Source: Oceaniferula marina (GTDB lineage: Bacteria; Verrucomicrobiota; Verrucomicrobiia; Verrucomicrobiales; Akkermansiaceae). From it: a DNA stretch of 64,000 nucleotides. Shown in pieces: positions 8,299-16,495 of the stretch. The stretch is taken from positions 186,001 through 250,000 of the forward strand of contig NZ_JACBAZ010000001.1 of NCBI RefSeq assembly GCF_013391475.1, given 5' to 3'. How positions within the stretch are numbered: position 1 is the stretch's first letter; every line of letters begins with the position of its first letter. Under the pieces are notes generated by a model. The model did no database searches and was not told where the DNA came from. It was given only the letters and a program-made list of their open reading frames with translations. The position numbers and the translations under genes are program-made.

Positions 8299-8492
8299 TG
8301 AACGAAAATCACTTTGTGTAGTCTGGTTCTCTATGGGGCCGGAACGAGAGGGTTGTATGAGATGTGAGATATCTATAAAAGGCACGTTATCGCAACATTT
8401 TGCTACTACAGGTGACTTGAAACGATGACGGTTTAGCTAACCAATATTACGAACAAGTCAGATCAATTAATTGAAACAACGAATAGAATAAT

Positions 8493-9293
8493 ATGAAAAT
8501 GAAATATGTAATGACAACATTTGCCGCTACAACGCTGGCTGCAAATGCTGCGACAGTGATATCACTTTATGATGCCGGAACAGGAGCTTCGGCGGATGAC
8601 CCACGAAACCAAGGGTGGATATTCCGTGAAGTGACAGCTATTGGCTCTGACAGTTCTGGCGATGGCATTATTGATAATTCAGTAACTCAGGGTAATGCTA
8701 ACCATGGCCCTGTAATTACAGAAGGAGGTCCGAATGCTGGCGTTGGAGAAAATGCCTGGCAGCTAAGGGATCGAAATGGTGGAGGATCCTATAACCTTCC
8801 ACAATTTGCGTATCAATTGGACGCTGATACAACAACTTCCATGAACGATAATGGGTTTACATTAACCGTTGCGATTGAGAACGTTGGCTCAGGAGGAGGG
8901 GTGTGGTTTGGTGTTCGGGATCCTCAGGAAAATGCCGGAGCATCTGGGATGTTTGGTAGAACTGCAAGTAGTCGAACAGCTTTCACAAGTGGAGCAAGCA
9001 ATGATGATAGTATACATACGTTGACTCTCACATGGGATCCTCACGCAGGCACCATGACTCGCGCCATTGATGGTGGGGTTGGAGTAGCGACTACTTGGGG
9101 TGGATCTACTTCAAGTAATTATATTGGCTCTGTTGATGGAGGCTCCCAGCTTCTAATTGATTCTGGTAGCGGCACTCCTGTTACTGCTGGATGGAATCTT
9201 GTCAGCGCTGAGCTTTCCATTGTTCCTGAACCATCCTCCGCAGCCCTTATCGGTCTCGGTGGGCTGGCTCTGATCCTTCGCCGCAGGAAGTAA
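8493..9293 (+). CDS. PEP-CTERM protein (paralogue of the next PEP-CTERM gene)
   Basis: 266 residues. Signal peptide MKMKYVMTTFAATTLAANAA, then a ~215-residue middle, then VPEPSSAALIGLGGLALILR...K. The middle aligns by eye with that of the gene at 9908: SLYDAGTG...NQGW against LEYDASLG...AQGW, WQLRDRNGGGSYNLPQFA against LHMNDQNADGTLNLPAFA, NGFTLTVAIENVG against NGMQMTVVAKNLG. The 3' UTRs also match, so the two genes arose by tandem duplication. A TCTATAAAAGG box lies ~110 bp upstream. Surface protein; function unknown. Confidence 0.84.
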   Translation: MKMKYVMTTFAATTLAANAATVISLYDAGTGASADDPRNQGWIFREVTAIGSDSSGDGIIDNSVTQGNANHGPVITEGGPNAGVGENAWQLRDRNGGGSYNLPQFAYQLDADTTTSMNDNGFTLTVAIENVGSGGGVWFGVRDPQENAGASGMFGRTASSRTAFTSGASNDDSIHTLTLTWDPHAGTMTRAIDGGVGVATTWGGSTSSNYIGSVDGGSQLLIDSGSGTPVTAGWNLVSAELSIVPEPSSAALIGLGGLALILRRRK

Positions 9294-9324
9294 AATTTTG
9301 TTTTGTGTGTTTATAAACAAGAGA

Positions 9325-9358
9325 AGAGGGGTGGGCTGTAAAGCTCGCCTCTTTTTTT
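9325..9358 (+). terminator. Rho-independent terminator of PEP-CTERM gene 5
   Basis: Imperfect stem formed by GAGGGGTGGGCT and AGCTCGCCTC around a GTAA loop, followed by seven T. The same stem-GTAA-stem layout occurs after the paralogous gene (10867-10894). Confidence 0.8.
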
Positions 9359-9755
9359 GTACGCCTGGCAGGGCGCACTGACTTGGGGGCTCAAGCCCCC
9401 TGCTGGCTCGGTAGAGAGAACCGCTAGCGGAAGGAAAGGTTACCATCGCGAGGTGTTGGCTGATACGGAATGAAGTGGAGACAGCCAGCCGCCAGGCTGC
9501 CCGTAGGGTGAGCCAAGCTCAGCAACGAAGCTGGAAGCAAAACACTGCCCTGACGAACAGGAACCACGGACGAGGACTCTACACCGGATGAGAAGGCCAA
9601 AAGATTCAAAGTCCGGTATCTGCACCGAAGTTGTTGATGTATATGCGGCGGGGATAAGTGGGGAGTCTTACGTTTTGTCGGTTAAAGATACGGAACCGCA
9701 CGTCCGGTGTGAGAGGTGGCGGGATCGGCCCGATCTTAGGGCAACAGATCCCTCT
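9359..9755 (+). mobile_element. ORF-less group IIC intron-like element (copy C, long)
   Basis: Starts at the base after a terminator T-run with GTACGCCTGGCAGGGCGCAC, close to the GUGYGCCCGGCA start of group IIC introns; these introns are known to insert behind terminators. Blocks in the expected order (from memory of the Oceanobacillus iheyensis intron): CTGGAAGC (9530 on), CTGACGAACAGGAACCACG, CACCGGATGAG, then at the 3' side GGAACCGC and ACGTCCGGTGTGAGAGG, matching both outer strands of domain V including the CGC triad. The distal part of domain V seems shortened and there is no reverse transcriptase, so it is probably not self-mobile. The 3' boundary is a guess. Confidence 0.6.
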
Positions 9756-9907
9756 CAAGGATGGTCCTATATAAGACCAGGTGAAATGGGTGGCTGGTGT
9801 TTGGCCGAATGGTCTAAATTAAGTTGAAGCTAGCAAGATATGTTGGCTTGTCTGTGAGGAAACATGCCGATCAGCTTTAGATATACAACACTACCCGAAT
9901 CGATTTT

Positions 9908-10627
9908 ATGATGAAAATGAAATATACAATGGCCGTGATGGCCATAACGACGATGGCTTCCCATGCTGCATTAATTCTCGAATACGATGCCAGCCTGGGG
10001 ACAAACCCATCAGCTCAAGGATGGACTCATTACGAAATTCTCGAAGGGTCGATTGCTGCAGGGGCTGCAAATATGGAGGCTGGCGTGGTCGATGGTTCGG
10101 ATACTGTGCTTCATATGAATGACCAGAATGCAGATGGGACCTTGAATCTTCCGGCTTTTGCCAAGGATCGGTCAACGGCACAAGATCAAGACATGTTTGA
10201 CAATGGCATGCAGATGACGGTGGTTGCCAAAAACCTTGGAGGTTGGTTTATCGGTTTTGGCTTTAATGGTACGGTGTTCATGGATGCTGATAATATTGGC
10301 TCTGACAAGCGTATTGGATTTAACCTGAATAGCGCTGCAAACGATGGAGCTTATCATACTTTTGTTGTGAATGGAGCACTTGACGGTTCAAACAATTATA
10401 ACTTTACACTATCTATCGATGGAGGAACTCCTACCGCGATGGCTATACAGAGCAACTCGGCTCCAACGGCTTACGATCAGGGGCTGTATCTTTCAGGTGG
10501 CAGTTCCTCTGGAACCAGTGGTGAAGCCATGTTTAAATCAGTTGTTGTGGAATCTGTCCCAGAACCCTCTTCCGCAGCTCTTCTCGGCCTTGGGGGAATT
10601 GCTTTGATCCTGCGCCGCAGGAAGTAA
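9908..10627 (+). CDS. PEP-CTERM protein (paralogue of 8493-9293)
   Basis: 239 residues. Signal peptide MMKMKYTMAVMAITTMASHAA (the second Met at 9911 may be the true start), a middle related to the preceding PEP-CTERM protein (YDASLGTNPSAQGW, DGTLNLPAFA, MTVVAKNLGGWFIGFGF) and a VPEPSSAALLGLGGIALILR...K tail. Its TAA stop codon is also the target-site duplication of a 200-bp palindromic insertion, so the original 3' UTR and terminator now lie 200 bp further away (10831-10894). Surface-sorted protein of unknown binding partner. Confidence 0.84.
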   Translation: MMKMKYTMAVMAITTMASHAALILEYDASLGTNPSAQGWTHYEILEGSIAAGAANMEAGVVDGSDTVLHMNDQNADGTLNLPAFAKDRSTAQDQDMFDNGMQMTVVAKNLGGWFIGFGFNGTVFMDADNIGSDKRIGFNLNSAANDGAYHTFVVNGALDGSNNYNFTLSIDGGTPTAMAIQSNSAPTAYDQGLYLSGGSSSGTSGEAMFKSVVVESVPEPSSAALLGLGGIALILRRRK

Positions 10628-10827
10628 TACCACTCCGCAAAACAGACGAGACGATTGATCGTTGTTGAGGTATTTGGAAAAGCACAGCGTGATCCATGAG
10701 AGTTCCGGATGAATGACTCCTTTGGCTTTGTTTCTCCTTAGTCATGGTGCCCGCACCATTCCTTCGTCGCGTCTTACCAAAGAACTCATTCATCTCGGCT
10801 ATCGTCCCGTCTGTTTACTACTTGGTA
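10628..10827. mobile_element. 200-bp MITE-like palindromic insertion
   Basis: Terminal inverted repeats: the left end reads TACCACTCCGCAAAACAGAC and continues GAGACGAT; the right end, reverse-complemented, reads TACCAAGTAGTAAACAGACG then GGACGAT. Both sides are flanked by TAA (10625-10627 and 10828-10830), a likely target-site duplication. The inner arms also pair (GATGAATGACTCCTTTGG with CCAAAGAACTCATTCATC) down to a central ATGGTG-CCCG-CACCAT hairpin at 10744-10759, with about 50 unpaired bases in the left arm. The paralogous 3' UTR at 9291 on lacks it, which defines the empty site. No coding capacity. Confidence 0.8.
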
Positions 10828-10866
10828 TAAAAATTTTGCTTTTGTGTGTTTATTAGCAATTGGAGA

Positions 10867-10894
10867 GAGGTGGGCAGTAATGCCTGCCTCTTTT
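10867..10894 (+). terminator. Displaced terminator of PEP-CTERM gene 6
   Basis: GAGGTGGGCA / TGCCTGCCTC stem (10 pairs, two G-T), GTAA loop, then TTTT. Homologous to the terminator at 9325. Confidence 0.8.
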
Positions 10895-10937
10895 CTATAT
10901 TCGCTTGAATGTTCTCTCATTACTCCATCCTGACTCC

Positions 10938-13547
10938 ATGCATCGCCAAAAATCATTACTGTTTTTCTTCTTATGGATTGGATGTCTGTGTCTGACACGT
11001 GCATCAGTTGAGACTCCTGTCATGTATTCGGCAAGTCCATCAGAGCTGAATACTCCAGCTGATTGGACCCTGCTGGAATTGGTGGCAAGGAATGCCAATG
11101 GTGATTGCTCTTTTAGTAGTTCTTCAGTGACATCTCCCGAAATTGACCGGATTCAGGTCAATTGGGCAGTCGACAACACAAGTTCGGGGAGGCGAGGGGA
11201 AGTGGGGTTGGTGCTGAATTCTGCCAGCTATGATCCCAAGGTGTCTGGAGCGATTCAGTCCATTGATTTTTCTATCAATCATGCTTATGAAATCATCTCC
11301 CCGAAAGCCCGTTTGCTGATTCAGCAGGCTGGCAAATACTATGTGAGTTCACCCCATTTTTATGCCACGACACAAACGACTACGGGGCTCCGTGCTGATG
11401 ATTTTTCCGAACTGGATCTGACCGTGGTGGGCTCGACGGGAGAACTGTATGTCGCGAACTCACATCCGGATTTTACGGAAGAGGGGGCGGTGATGGTTTT
11501 TGGGATATGGGCGTTTCAGGCATCCTCGAGTCAAACTGCCGGGTCAACGACCATGGCGGCTTTTAGTTCGGGGGCCTTTTCTGTGACGCTGCATCAGCCG
11601 AATGATACGTTGCAGCCCTTTGCCGATTATACCAGGGTAGAACCTGAGGAAGATGTAGCCCCCATTTCTGCTGCTGGTTTACCCAACATCCTAGTCATCA
11701 TGTGTGATGACCTCGGATATGGAGATACTGAAATCACAGGGCACCCCGCGATCAAAACACCGAACATCAAAAGCTTGCGTGAGGAGGGGGCCTATTTTAC
11801 GAATTATTATTCGGCGGCGAATATTTGTTCTCCTTCCAGAGCCTCGATGATGACCGGGCGGATGCCATATCGCTTAGGGATTTATTCTTTCATCCGTGAT
11901 GCAGAGGACTTTGTCCACCTCGACCACAGTGAAATAACGATCCCGCAGGTGTTAAAAAAAGTGGGTTACGAGTGTGCCAATATTGGTAAATGGCATGTCA
12001 GTCATTTGGATGCCATTACCCCGGAGCATCTTCCCACCATGCGCCACTACGGATTTAATTATTGGCTGTCGTCTGATAACAATCTTCAAATTCTCAATAA
12101 AAACGGCTGGTGGAGAAACGAAACCAAGGTCGGTACGATCAATGGCTATGCGGGCACGGTGGTTAGTGATGAGATTATCGATTGGTTGGATAATACCCGG
12201 GATGCCAGCCGTCCTTTTTTGTTATTTGCCAATTACTATGAACCGCACGCGGATTCTAAGGCTCCTGACAGTCTTATTGCGAAATATGATTCCAGGGGGG
12301 CTGGTTATGATGATGGTCCCGCCCAGTATTATGCCTGTGTGGAACACGTGGACCAGCAAATCGGGAGGATGCTTGCTCATCTCGATGCTGATGCCGGACT
12401 GAAAGAAAATACCCTGGTGATCTTTACTTCGGACCATGGTCCAAATCCAGGCTCGACGTCCAGATACGGAACGTCAGCGCCCTATCGGGGAACCAAGTAC
12501 CAATGCTGGGATGGATCAACCCATGTTCCGGCGATTATCCGTTGGCCGGGGCGGGTCGCAGCCAATTCAACCATCACGGAGTCCGTGGGCAGTATCGATT
12601 TACTTCAGACTCTGGCAGCAATTACAGGAGGTGAGTCCTATCTTCCAACGGATCGGCCTCTAGATGGGACGGACTTTTCCTCATTGCTGACCGGTGTCGG
12701 GGATTTCAATCGCACAACACCTCTCCAGTGGCACTACTACAAATCCAGTGCCTCCAGTCTGGTTTCTGGCTCACCTCAGGCATCGATGCGTCTTGGGGAC
12801 TACATCATCGCTGCATGGTACGACAACCCGTTCTCCTTTGGCAATGTTCGGTGGATGCCCATTGTCGGCAATAATAATGGAATCATTGAAATGGATTACA
12901 TCACTGGCACGGGAACGCAGTCGGATAAAACCTTGAGTTCGACCCAAGGGACGTACCGGCTATACAACATCGCAAGTGACCCACATCAGGATACGGATAT
13001 TTACAACTCTGATAACCCTGCTCACGTTGCCATGCGAGATCAATTAATAGCATCTCACCAGTCGCTTCGATTGGCTGCTCCCGGTTGGGGGTTCCGGTCG
13101 GATGCCACGGATTATAGCAGTTACACGGCATGGCGGAATTCCCATTGGAGTGGTGATGATGCCAGCAATGACTTGATTTCAGGTGCGGACGCGGACCCTG
13201 ATAATGATGGGTGCAAGAATTTAATGGAGTATGCCTTGGCAACCAACCCCAAGCAACTGGATGCCGTAAGCCGTCGCTATCAGGCGGGGATTCAGCGTTA
13301 TGATGTCGATGGTCTGGTCTCCTTCTATGACGGATTTGAATTTAATACCTCGAGTTCGGTTGATGCTCAACTGGAAGGGAGCTATTCTTCCAACCTTGAG
13401 GATTGGGAGAACGATCCGAGTCAGTTTATTTTGACGAACCGACTCAGAAATCCAGATGGTACCTACCGTGTCTTTTATCGGATGGTCAATCCGCTTAGCG
13501 CCAACGGGGAGGACAGGGGCTTTATTCGCTTGAGTATTTCACCATGA
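10938..13547 (+). CDS. Multidomain secreted sulfatase
   Basis: 869 residues from the ATG at 10938; the upstream TTG (10905) would place 11 unlikely residues before the signal peptide MHRQKSLLFFFLWIGCLCLTRA. Residues ~25-240 are an unassigned beta-rich domain; ~247-700 are a type I sulfatase domain with ILVIMCDDLGYGD (metal site) and Cys297 in ICSPSRA, to be converted to formylglycine; the C-terminal ~130 residues start with DADPDNDGCKNLMEYALATNP, a calcium-binding-like linker common in Verrucomicrobiota, and end in a beta domain. Hydrolyses a sulfate ester, probably outside the cytoplasm; substrate unknown. Closest by eye to the sulfatase at 15032 (IGKWH, GFNYWLSSDN). Confidence 0.88.
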   Translation: MHRQKSLLFFFLWIGCLCLTRASVETPVMYSASPSELNTPADWTLLELVARNANGDCSFSSSSVTSPEIDRIQVNWAVDNTSSGRRGEVGLVLNSASYDPKVSGAIQSIDFSINHAYEIISPKARLLIQQAGKYYVSSPHFYATTQTTTGLRADDFSELDLTVVGSTGELYVANSHPDFTEEGAVMVFGIWAFQASSSQTAGSTTMAAFSSGAFSVTLHQPNDTLQPFADYTRVEPEEDVAPISAAGLPNILVIMCDDLGYGDTEITGHPAIKTPNIKSLREEGAYFTNYYSAANICSPSRASMMTGRMPYRLGIYSFIRDAEDFVHLDHSEITIPQVLKKVGYECANIGKWHVSHLDAITPEHLPTMRHYGFNYWLSSDNNLQILNKNGWWRNETKVGTINGYAGTVVSDEIIDWLDNTRDASRPFLLFANYYEPHADSKAPDSLIAKYDSRGAGYDDGPAQYYACVEHVDQQIGRMLAHLDADAGLKENTLVIFTSDHGPNPGSTSRYGTSAPYRGTKYQCWDGSTHVPAIIRWPGRVAANSTITESVGSIDLLQTLAAITGGESYLPTDRPLDGTDFSSLLTGVGDFNRTTPLQWHYYKSSASSLVSGSPQASMRLGDYIIAAWYDNPFSFGNVRWMPIVGNNNGIIEMDYITGTGTQSDKTLSSTQGTYRLYNIASDPHQDTDIYNSDNPAHVAMRDQLIASHQSLRLAAPGWGFRSDATDYSSYTAWRNSHWSGDDASNDLISGADADPDNDGCKNLMEYALATNPKQLDAVSRRYQAGIQRYDVDGLVSFYDGFEFNTSSSVDAQLEGSYSSNLEDWENDPSQFILTNRLRNPDGTYRVFYRMVNPLSANGEDRGFIRLSISP

Positions 13548-13800
13548 AAGGTCACCATCACGTTTTATAGATTAGGTGTTAGGAGAAAATATTTCAGTAG
13601 ATTCTCTATGTTTGATTCTAAATCCATGAAAAGATAGTGGATGCCAAAAGGGTGTCACCGTGCATAGCAATTTCTGAACTATAGTCTATGGTTTACAGTG
13701 AGGCTTGTCATCTGGTCTATAGATGAAACCACATGATTCATGACAAACGGGATAGATGAATATGGTATCCCTTAATCATCAAAACTAGATCATTTTATCT

Positions 13801-15021
13801 ATGAAAACATATAGCTTACTTCTATCCATCCTTTCTTTGAGCTGCTCATGGGTCACAGCTGGGGACACCAAGGTTGACGACATCCCAACACGACAGGCGG
13901 AGGATGGCACTCTTGTCTTTGCCGTCAGGGACATCCCTGCCGGGGTTCCTAAAAAGGGGCACGGAAAAGATGCCAAAAAATACGGCTATCGTATTCCTTC
14001 ATTGTTAACGACATCGAAGGGCTCGGTTCTCGCCTTTAGTGAGCGGCGGCTTGGGCTGCACGATCACGCCCAGAATGATATCGTGCTGAAACGCTCAACG
14101 GATGGAGGTAAAACCTGGGGCAAAGAGATTGTAGCTGTCGAGGACGGCATGAACTCGATTAACGACCCGTTAACTGTCCAGTTGTCAGACGGTCGCATTA
14201 TGATGATGTATGCTCGTTTTCCGTATGGCAGGCATGCACGTGCATCCGGATGGATTCAAATGGCGGAGCCTGGCTATGATGATCTGAAACTTAATATTTT
14301 GACCTATATCACTTTCAGTGACGATGATGGTCTGACTTGGAGCGAACCCCGGGATATTTCCCGCGCAGTTAAACAGCCTCATTGGTTGAATGCCAACACG
14401 CCGGGGGCGATGATTCAACTTAAAAAGGGCAAACATAAGGGACGGATTCTTGCGTCTCTTTGGGGCGCCGTTCCTGTTAAGGATAAGGATGGTAAGGTCA
14501 CACGTAACTGGGAAATTGTTGTCGCTTATAGTGACGATAACGCTAAAACTTGGAAACGCACTGAATCATTGAAGGATCCCGAGAAGGGGTTTCCGAACGA
14601 GTGTCAGATCGCGGAAGCCTCCAATGGAGATCTGGTGATCGTTTCACGCAATCAAGCGGGAGCAAAAATGCGCAAAAAGAGTATTTCCAAGGATAGTGGC
14701 ATGACGTGGTCGGTGATTAAAACAGATCCAACCCTCGCTTCTGCCCAGTGTATGGGATCGGTGATCAGCGGTCCTGAAAAACCTGATGGGTCATGGGACC
14801 TGTATGCCAGCCACCCCGCACCTCAGTCGAGGGTGGATGGACGGATATCGATTTCGACCGATCACGGGAAAAGCTTTCAAATTAAAAAAATCATCAAAGG
14901 GTATTTTGGCTATTCTGTGATGCAAATATCTCCGGATGGAAAAAATCTCCTGTGTTTATATGAGACGAAAAAAGTGAGAGAAATTCGTTTTCTCTCGATT
15001 TCTTTGGATCAACTCAAATAA
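13801..15021 (+). CDS. Exo-alpha-sialidase-like protein (GH33-type, BNR repeats)
   Basis: 406 residues, signal peptide MKTYSLLLSILSLSCSWVTAG. Six-bladed propeller signatures: YRIPS (first arginine of the sialidase triad), then Asp boxes STDGGKTW, SDDDGLTW, SDDNAKTW, SKDSGMTW, STDHGKSF. The FSERRLG...NDIVLKR segment matches classical sialidases. Expected to release a terminal sialic-acid-like residue in the periplasm or outside. First gene of a 23-kb run of same-strand catabolic genes, preceded by a 253-bp gap that should carry its promoter; the next gene starts 10 bp later. Specificity for sialic acid versus another 2-keto sugar acid cannot be decided. Confidence 0.85.
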   Translation: MKTYSLLLSILSLSCSWVTAGDTKVDDIPTRQAEDGTLVFAVRDIPAGVPKKGHGKDAKKYGYRIPSLLTTSKGSVLAFSERRLGLHDHAQNDIVLKRSTDGGKTWGKEIVAVEDGMNSINDPLTVQLSDGRIMMMYARFPYGRHARASGWIQMAEPGYDDLKLNILTYITFSDDDGLTWSEPRDISRAVKQPHWLNANTPGAMIQLKKGKHKGRILASLWGAVPVKDKDGKVTRNWEIVVAYSDDNAKTWKRTESLKDPEKGFPNECQIAEASNGDLVIVSRNQAGAKMRKKSISKDSGMTWSVIKTDPTLASAQCMGSVISGPEKPDGSWDLYASHPAPQSRVDGRISISTDHGKSFQIKKIIKGYFGYSVMQISPDGKNLLCLYETKKVREIRFLSISLDQLK

Positions 15022-15031
15022 TCATAGCCTC

Positions 15032-16477
15032 ATGAATGTAAAGAGATACTTGTTGGTTGGAGCGATGGTTGCATCCATCCCTTGTGCGGTTGCAGAAAAG
15101 CCTAACGTTGTGGTTATCGTTGCTGATGATATGGGATATGGCGATCTTGGATTTACAGGGCACCCTCATATCAAAACACCCCATCTCGATGCTTTATCGA
15201 AAGGTGGGGCAAGCTTTCAGCATTTTTATTCACCAGCACAAGTGTGTTCGCCCACTCGGGCAGCGATGATGACGGGTAGAATGCCGCATCGTCACGGGAT
15301 CTATAGTTTTATCGGCGGTAGCTCTGGCAACCTGACTCATCTGCCTAAAAAGGAGGTCACCTTGCCGCAATTACTTAGAAAAAATGGCTACCAAACGGCA
15401 ATCATCGGGAAGTGGCATTGTTCGCTGCTCCAGGTGCAAATGAAAAACGACCAAATCCCGTCGATGGATCACTACGGGTTCGATTATTGGTTCTGCTCGG
15501 ATGATAACGCTAAAATTCTCGATAAACCGGGCTGGCTCCGTAATGGGAAGAGTGAAGGGGCCAAGTCAGGATTGGCTGCCAATGTTGTTGGTAAAGAAGC
15601 CGTGCATTGGCTGAAAAATGTCCGGAACCCCGAAAAGCCGTTTATCCAATTTGTTCATTTTTATGAGCCTCATTGGTATGTGGAGGCTCCCAAAGAAGAT
15701 GTTCAAGATTACTTGAAAGCCGCCACCGCCAACCGCTCAGAAGCCATTTATTTTGGAGCAATCACCAATGTTGATCGTGAGGTCGGACGGATCACCGGAG
15801 CACTAAAAGAGTTGGGGCTGATCGATAATACGCTCATTCTTTTTTCATCGGATCACGGACCAGCGAAGCTAGGGAAGGGGAAAGCCGATCGAAATTACGG
15901 TACCGCGACTCCCTACCGCGGTAATAAATACGGCTTATGGGACGGATCGATTCACGTCCCTGGAATCGCACATTGGCCGTCCAAGGTGAAAGCCGGACTA
16001 AACGTGACGACCCCGGCTGGATCGATCGATTGGTTGCCAACGATTTGTGAAGTGACCGGAACCGCACTTCCCGGATCTTTAGAGCTCGATGGGCAGAGTT
16101 TTTATTCCTTGCTTCAGGGGAAGAAGATGTTGCGCAAAAAACCATTGCAATGGCACCACTATAACACGAATGCCAAGAATCGTCCTAACCCGAATGCCGT
16201 TCTACGTCGTGGCGACTATGTGATATGCGGGTTTTATGACCCTGAGACCCAACTGAGAGCGGCAAGCTGGAAAGTGAAACACATTGAAAAAATCAAGAAT
16301 GGTAAGCTCGTGAAGTTTGCGCTTTATGATATCACTAAAGATCCCCAGCAGACAAAGGATATTGCAACAAGTGAACCCCAATTATTTAAGGCAATGCTTA
16401 AGGAGTTGGTGGAGTCACATCAACAATATCAAAAAGAAGCGGTTGGTTGGAATGGCGTAACACCTGTTTATCCATAA
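15032..16477 (+). CDS. Secreted type I sulfatase
   Basis: 481 residues, signal peptide MNVKRYLLVGAMVASIPCAVAE. Sulfatase signatures: VVVIVADDMGYGDLG metal-binding start, Cys72 in VCSPTRAAMMTGR (formylglycine site), GKWH in ATIIGKWH-type context, and LILFSSDHGP. Normal length for the family. Starts 10 bp after the sialidase gene and 18 bp before the next sulfatase. Sequence pattern is close to the sulfatase part of the protein at 10938 (IKTP, GFDYWFCSDDN, WDGSIHVPGI). Sulfate-ester substrate unknown. Confidence 0.9.
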   Translation: MNVKRYLLVGAMVASIPCAVAEKPNVVVIVADDMGYGDLGFTGHPHIKTPHLDALSKGGASFQHFYSPAQVCSPTRAAMMTGRMPHRHGIYSFIGGSSGNLTHLPKKEVTLPQLLRKNGYQTAIIGKWHCSLLQVQMKNDQIPSMDHYGFDYWFCSDDNAKILDKPGWLRNGKSEGAKSGLAANVVGKEAVHWLKNVRNPEKPFIQFVHFYEPHWYVEAPKEDVQDYLKAATANRSEAIYFGAITNVDREVGRITGALKELGLIDNTLILFSSDHGPAKLGKGKADRNYGTATPYRGNKYGLWDGSIHVPGIAHWPSKVKAGLNVTTPAGSIDWLPTICEVTGTALPGSLELDGQSFYSLLQGKKMLRKKPLQWHHYNTNAKNRPNPNAVLRRGDYVICGFYDPETQLRAASWKVKHIEKIKNGKLVKFALYDITKDPQQTKDIATSEPQLFKAMLKELVESHQQYQKEAVGWNGVTPVYP

Positions 16478-16495
16478 CCTTTTCATTAGCATTAA

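Larger units (their letters stand above)
9294..9907. other. Intergenic region, 614 bp, mostly intron-like RNA
   Basis: Contains the terminator of the preceding gene (9325-9358), an ORF-less group IIC intron-like element from 9359 to about 9755, and then ~150 bp of leader for the next PEP-CTERM gene with a possible TATATAAG box near 9768. Small open frames across this stretch are not believable genes because they cross the structured RNA. Confidence 0.6.
10628..10937. other. Intergenic region, 310 bp
   Basis: Composed of the 200-bp palindromic insertion, the displaced 3' UTR of the preceding PEP-CTERM gene with its terminator, and ~40 bp of leader for the following sulfatase. Nothing else seen. 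Confidence 0.65.

Noticed and set aside
9588-9827. 79-residue open frame inside the intron-like element, possibly a maturase fragment
   Set aside because: Shows no reverse transcriptase or maturase motif and runs across the structured domain V-like region.
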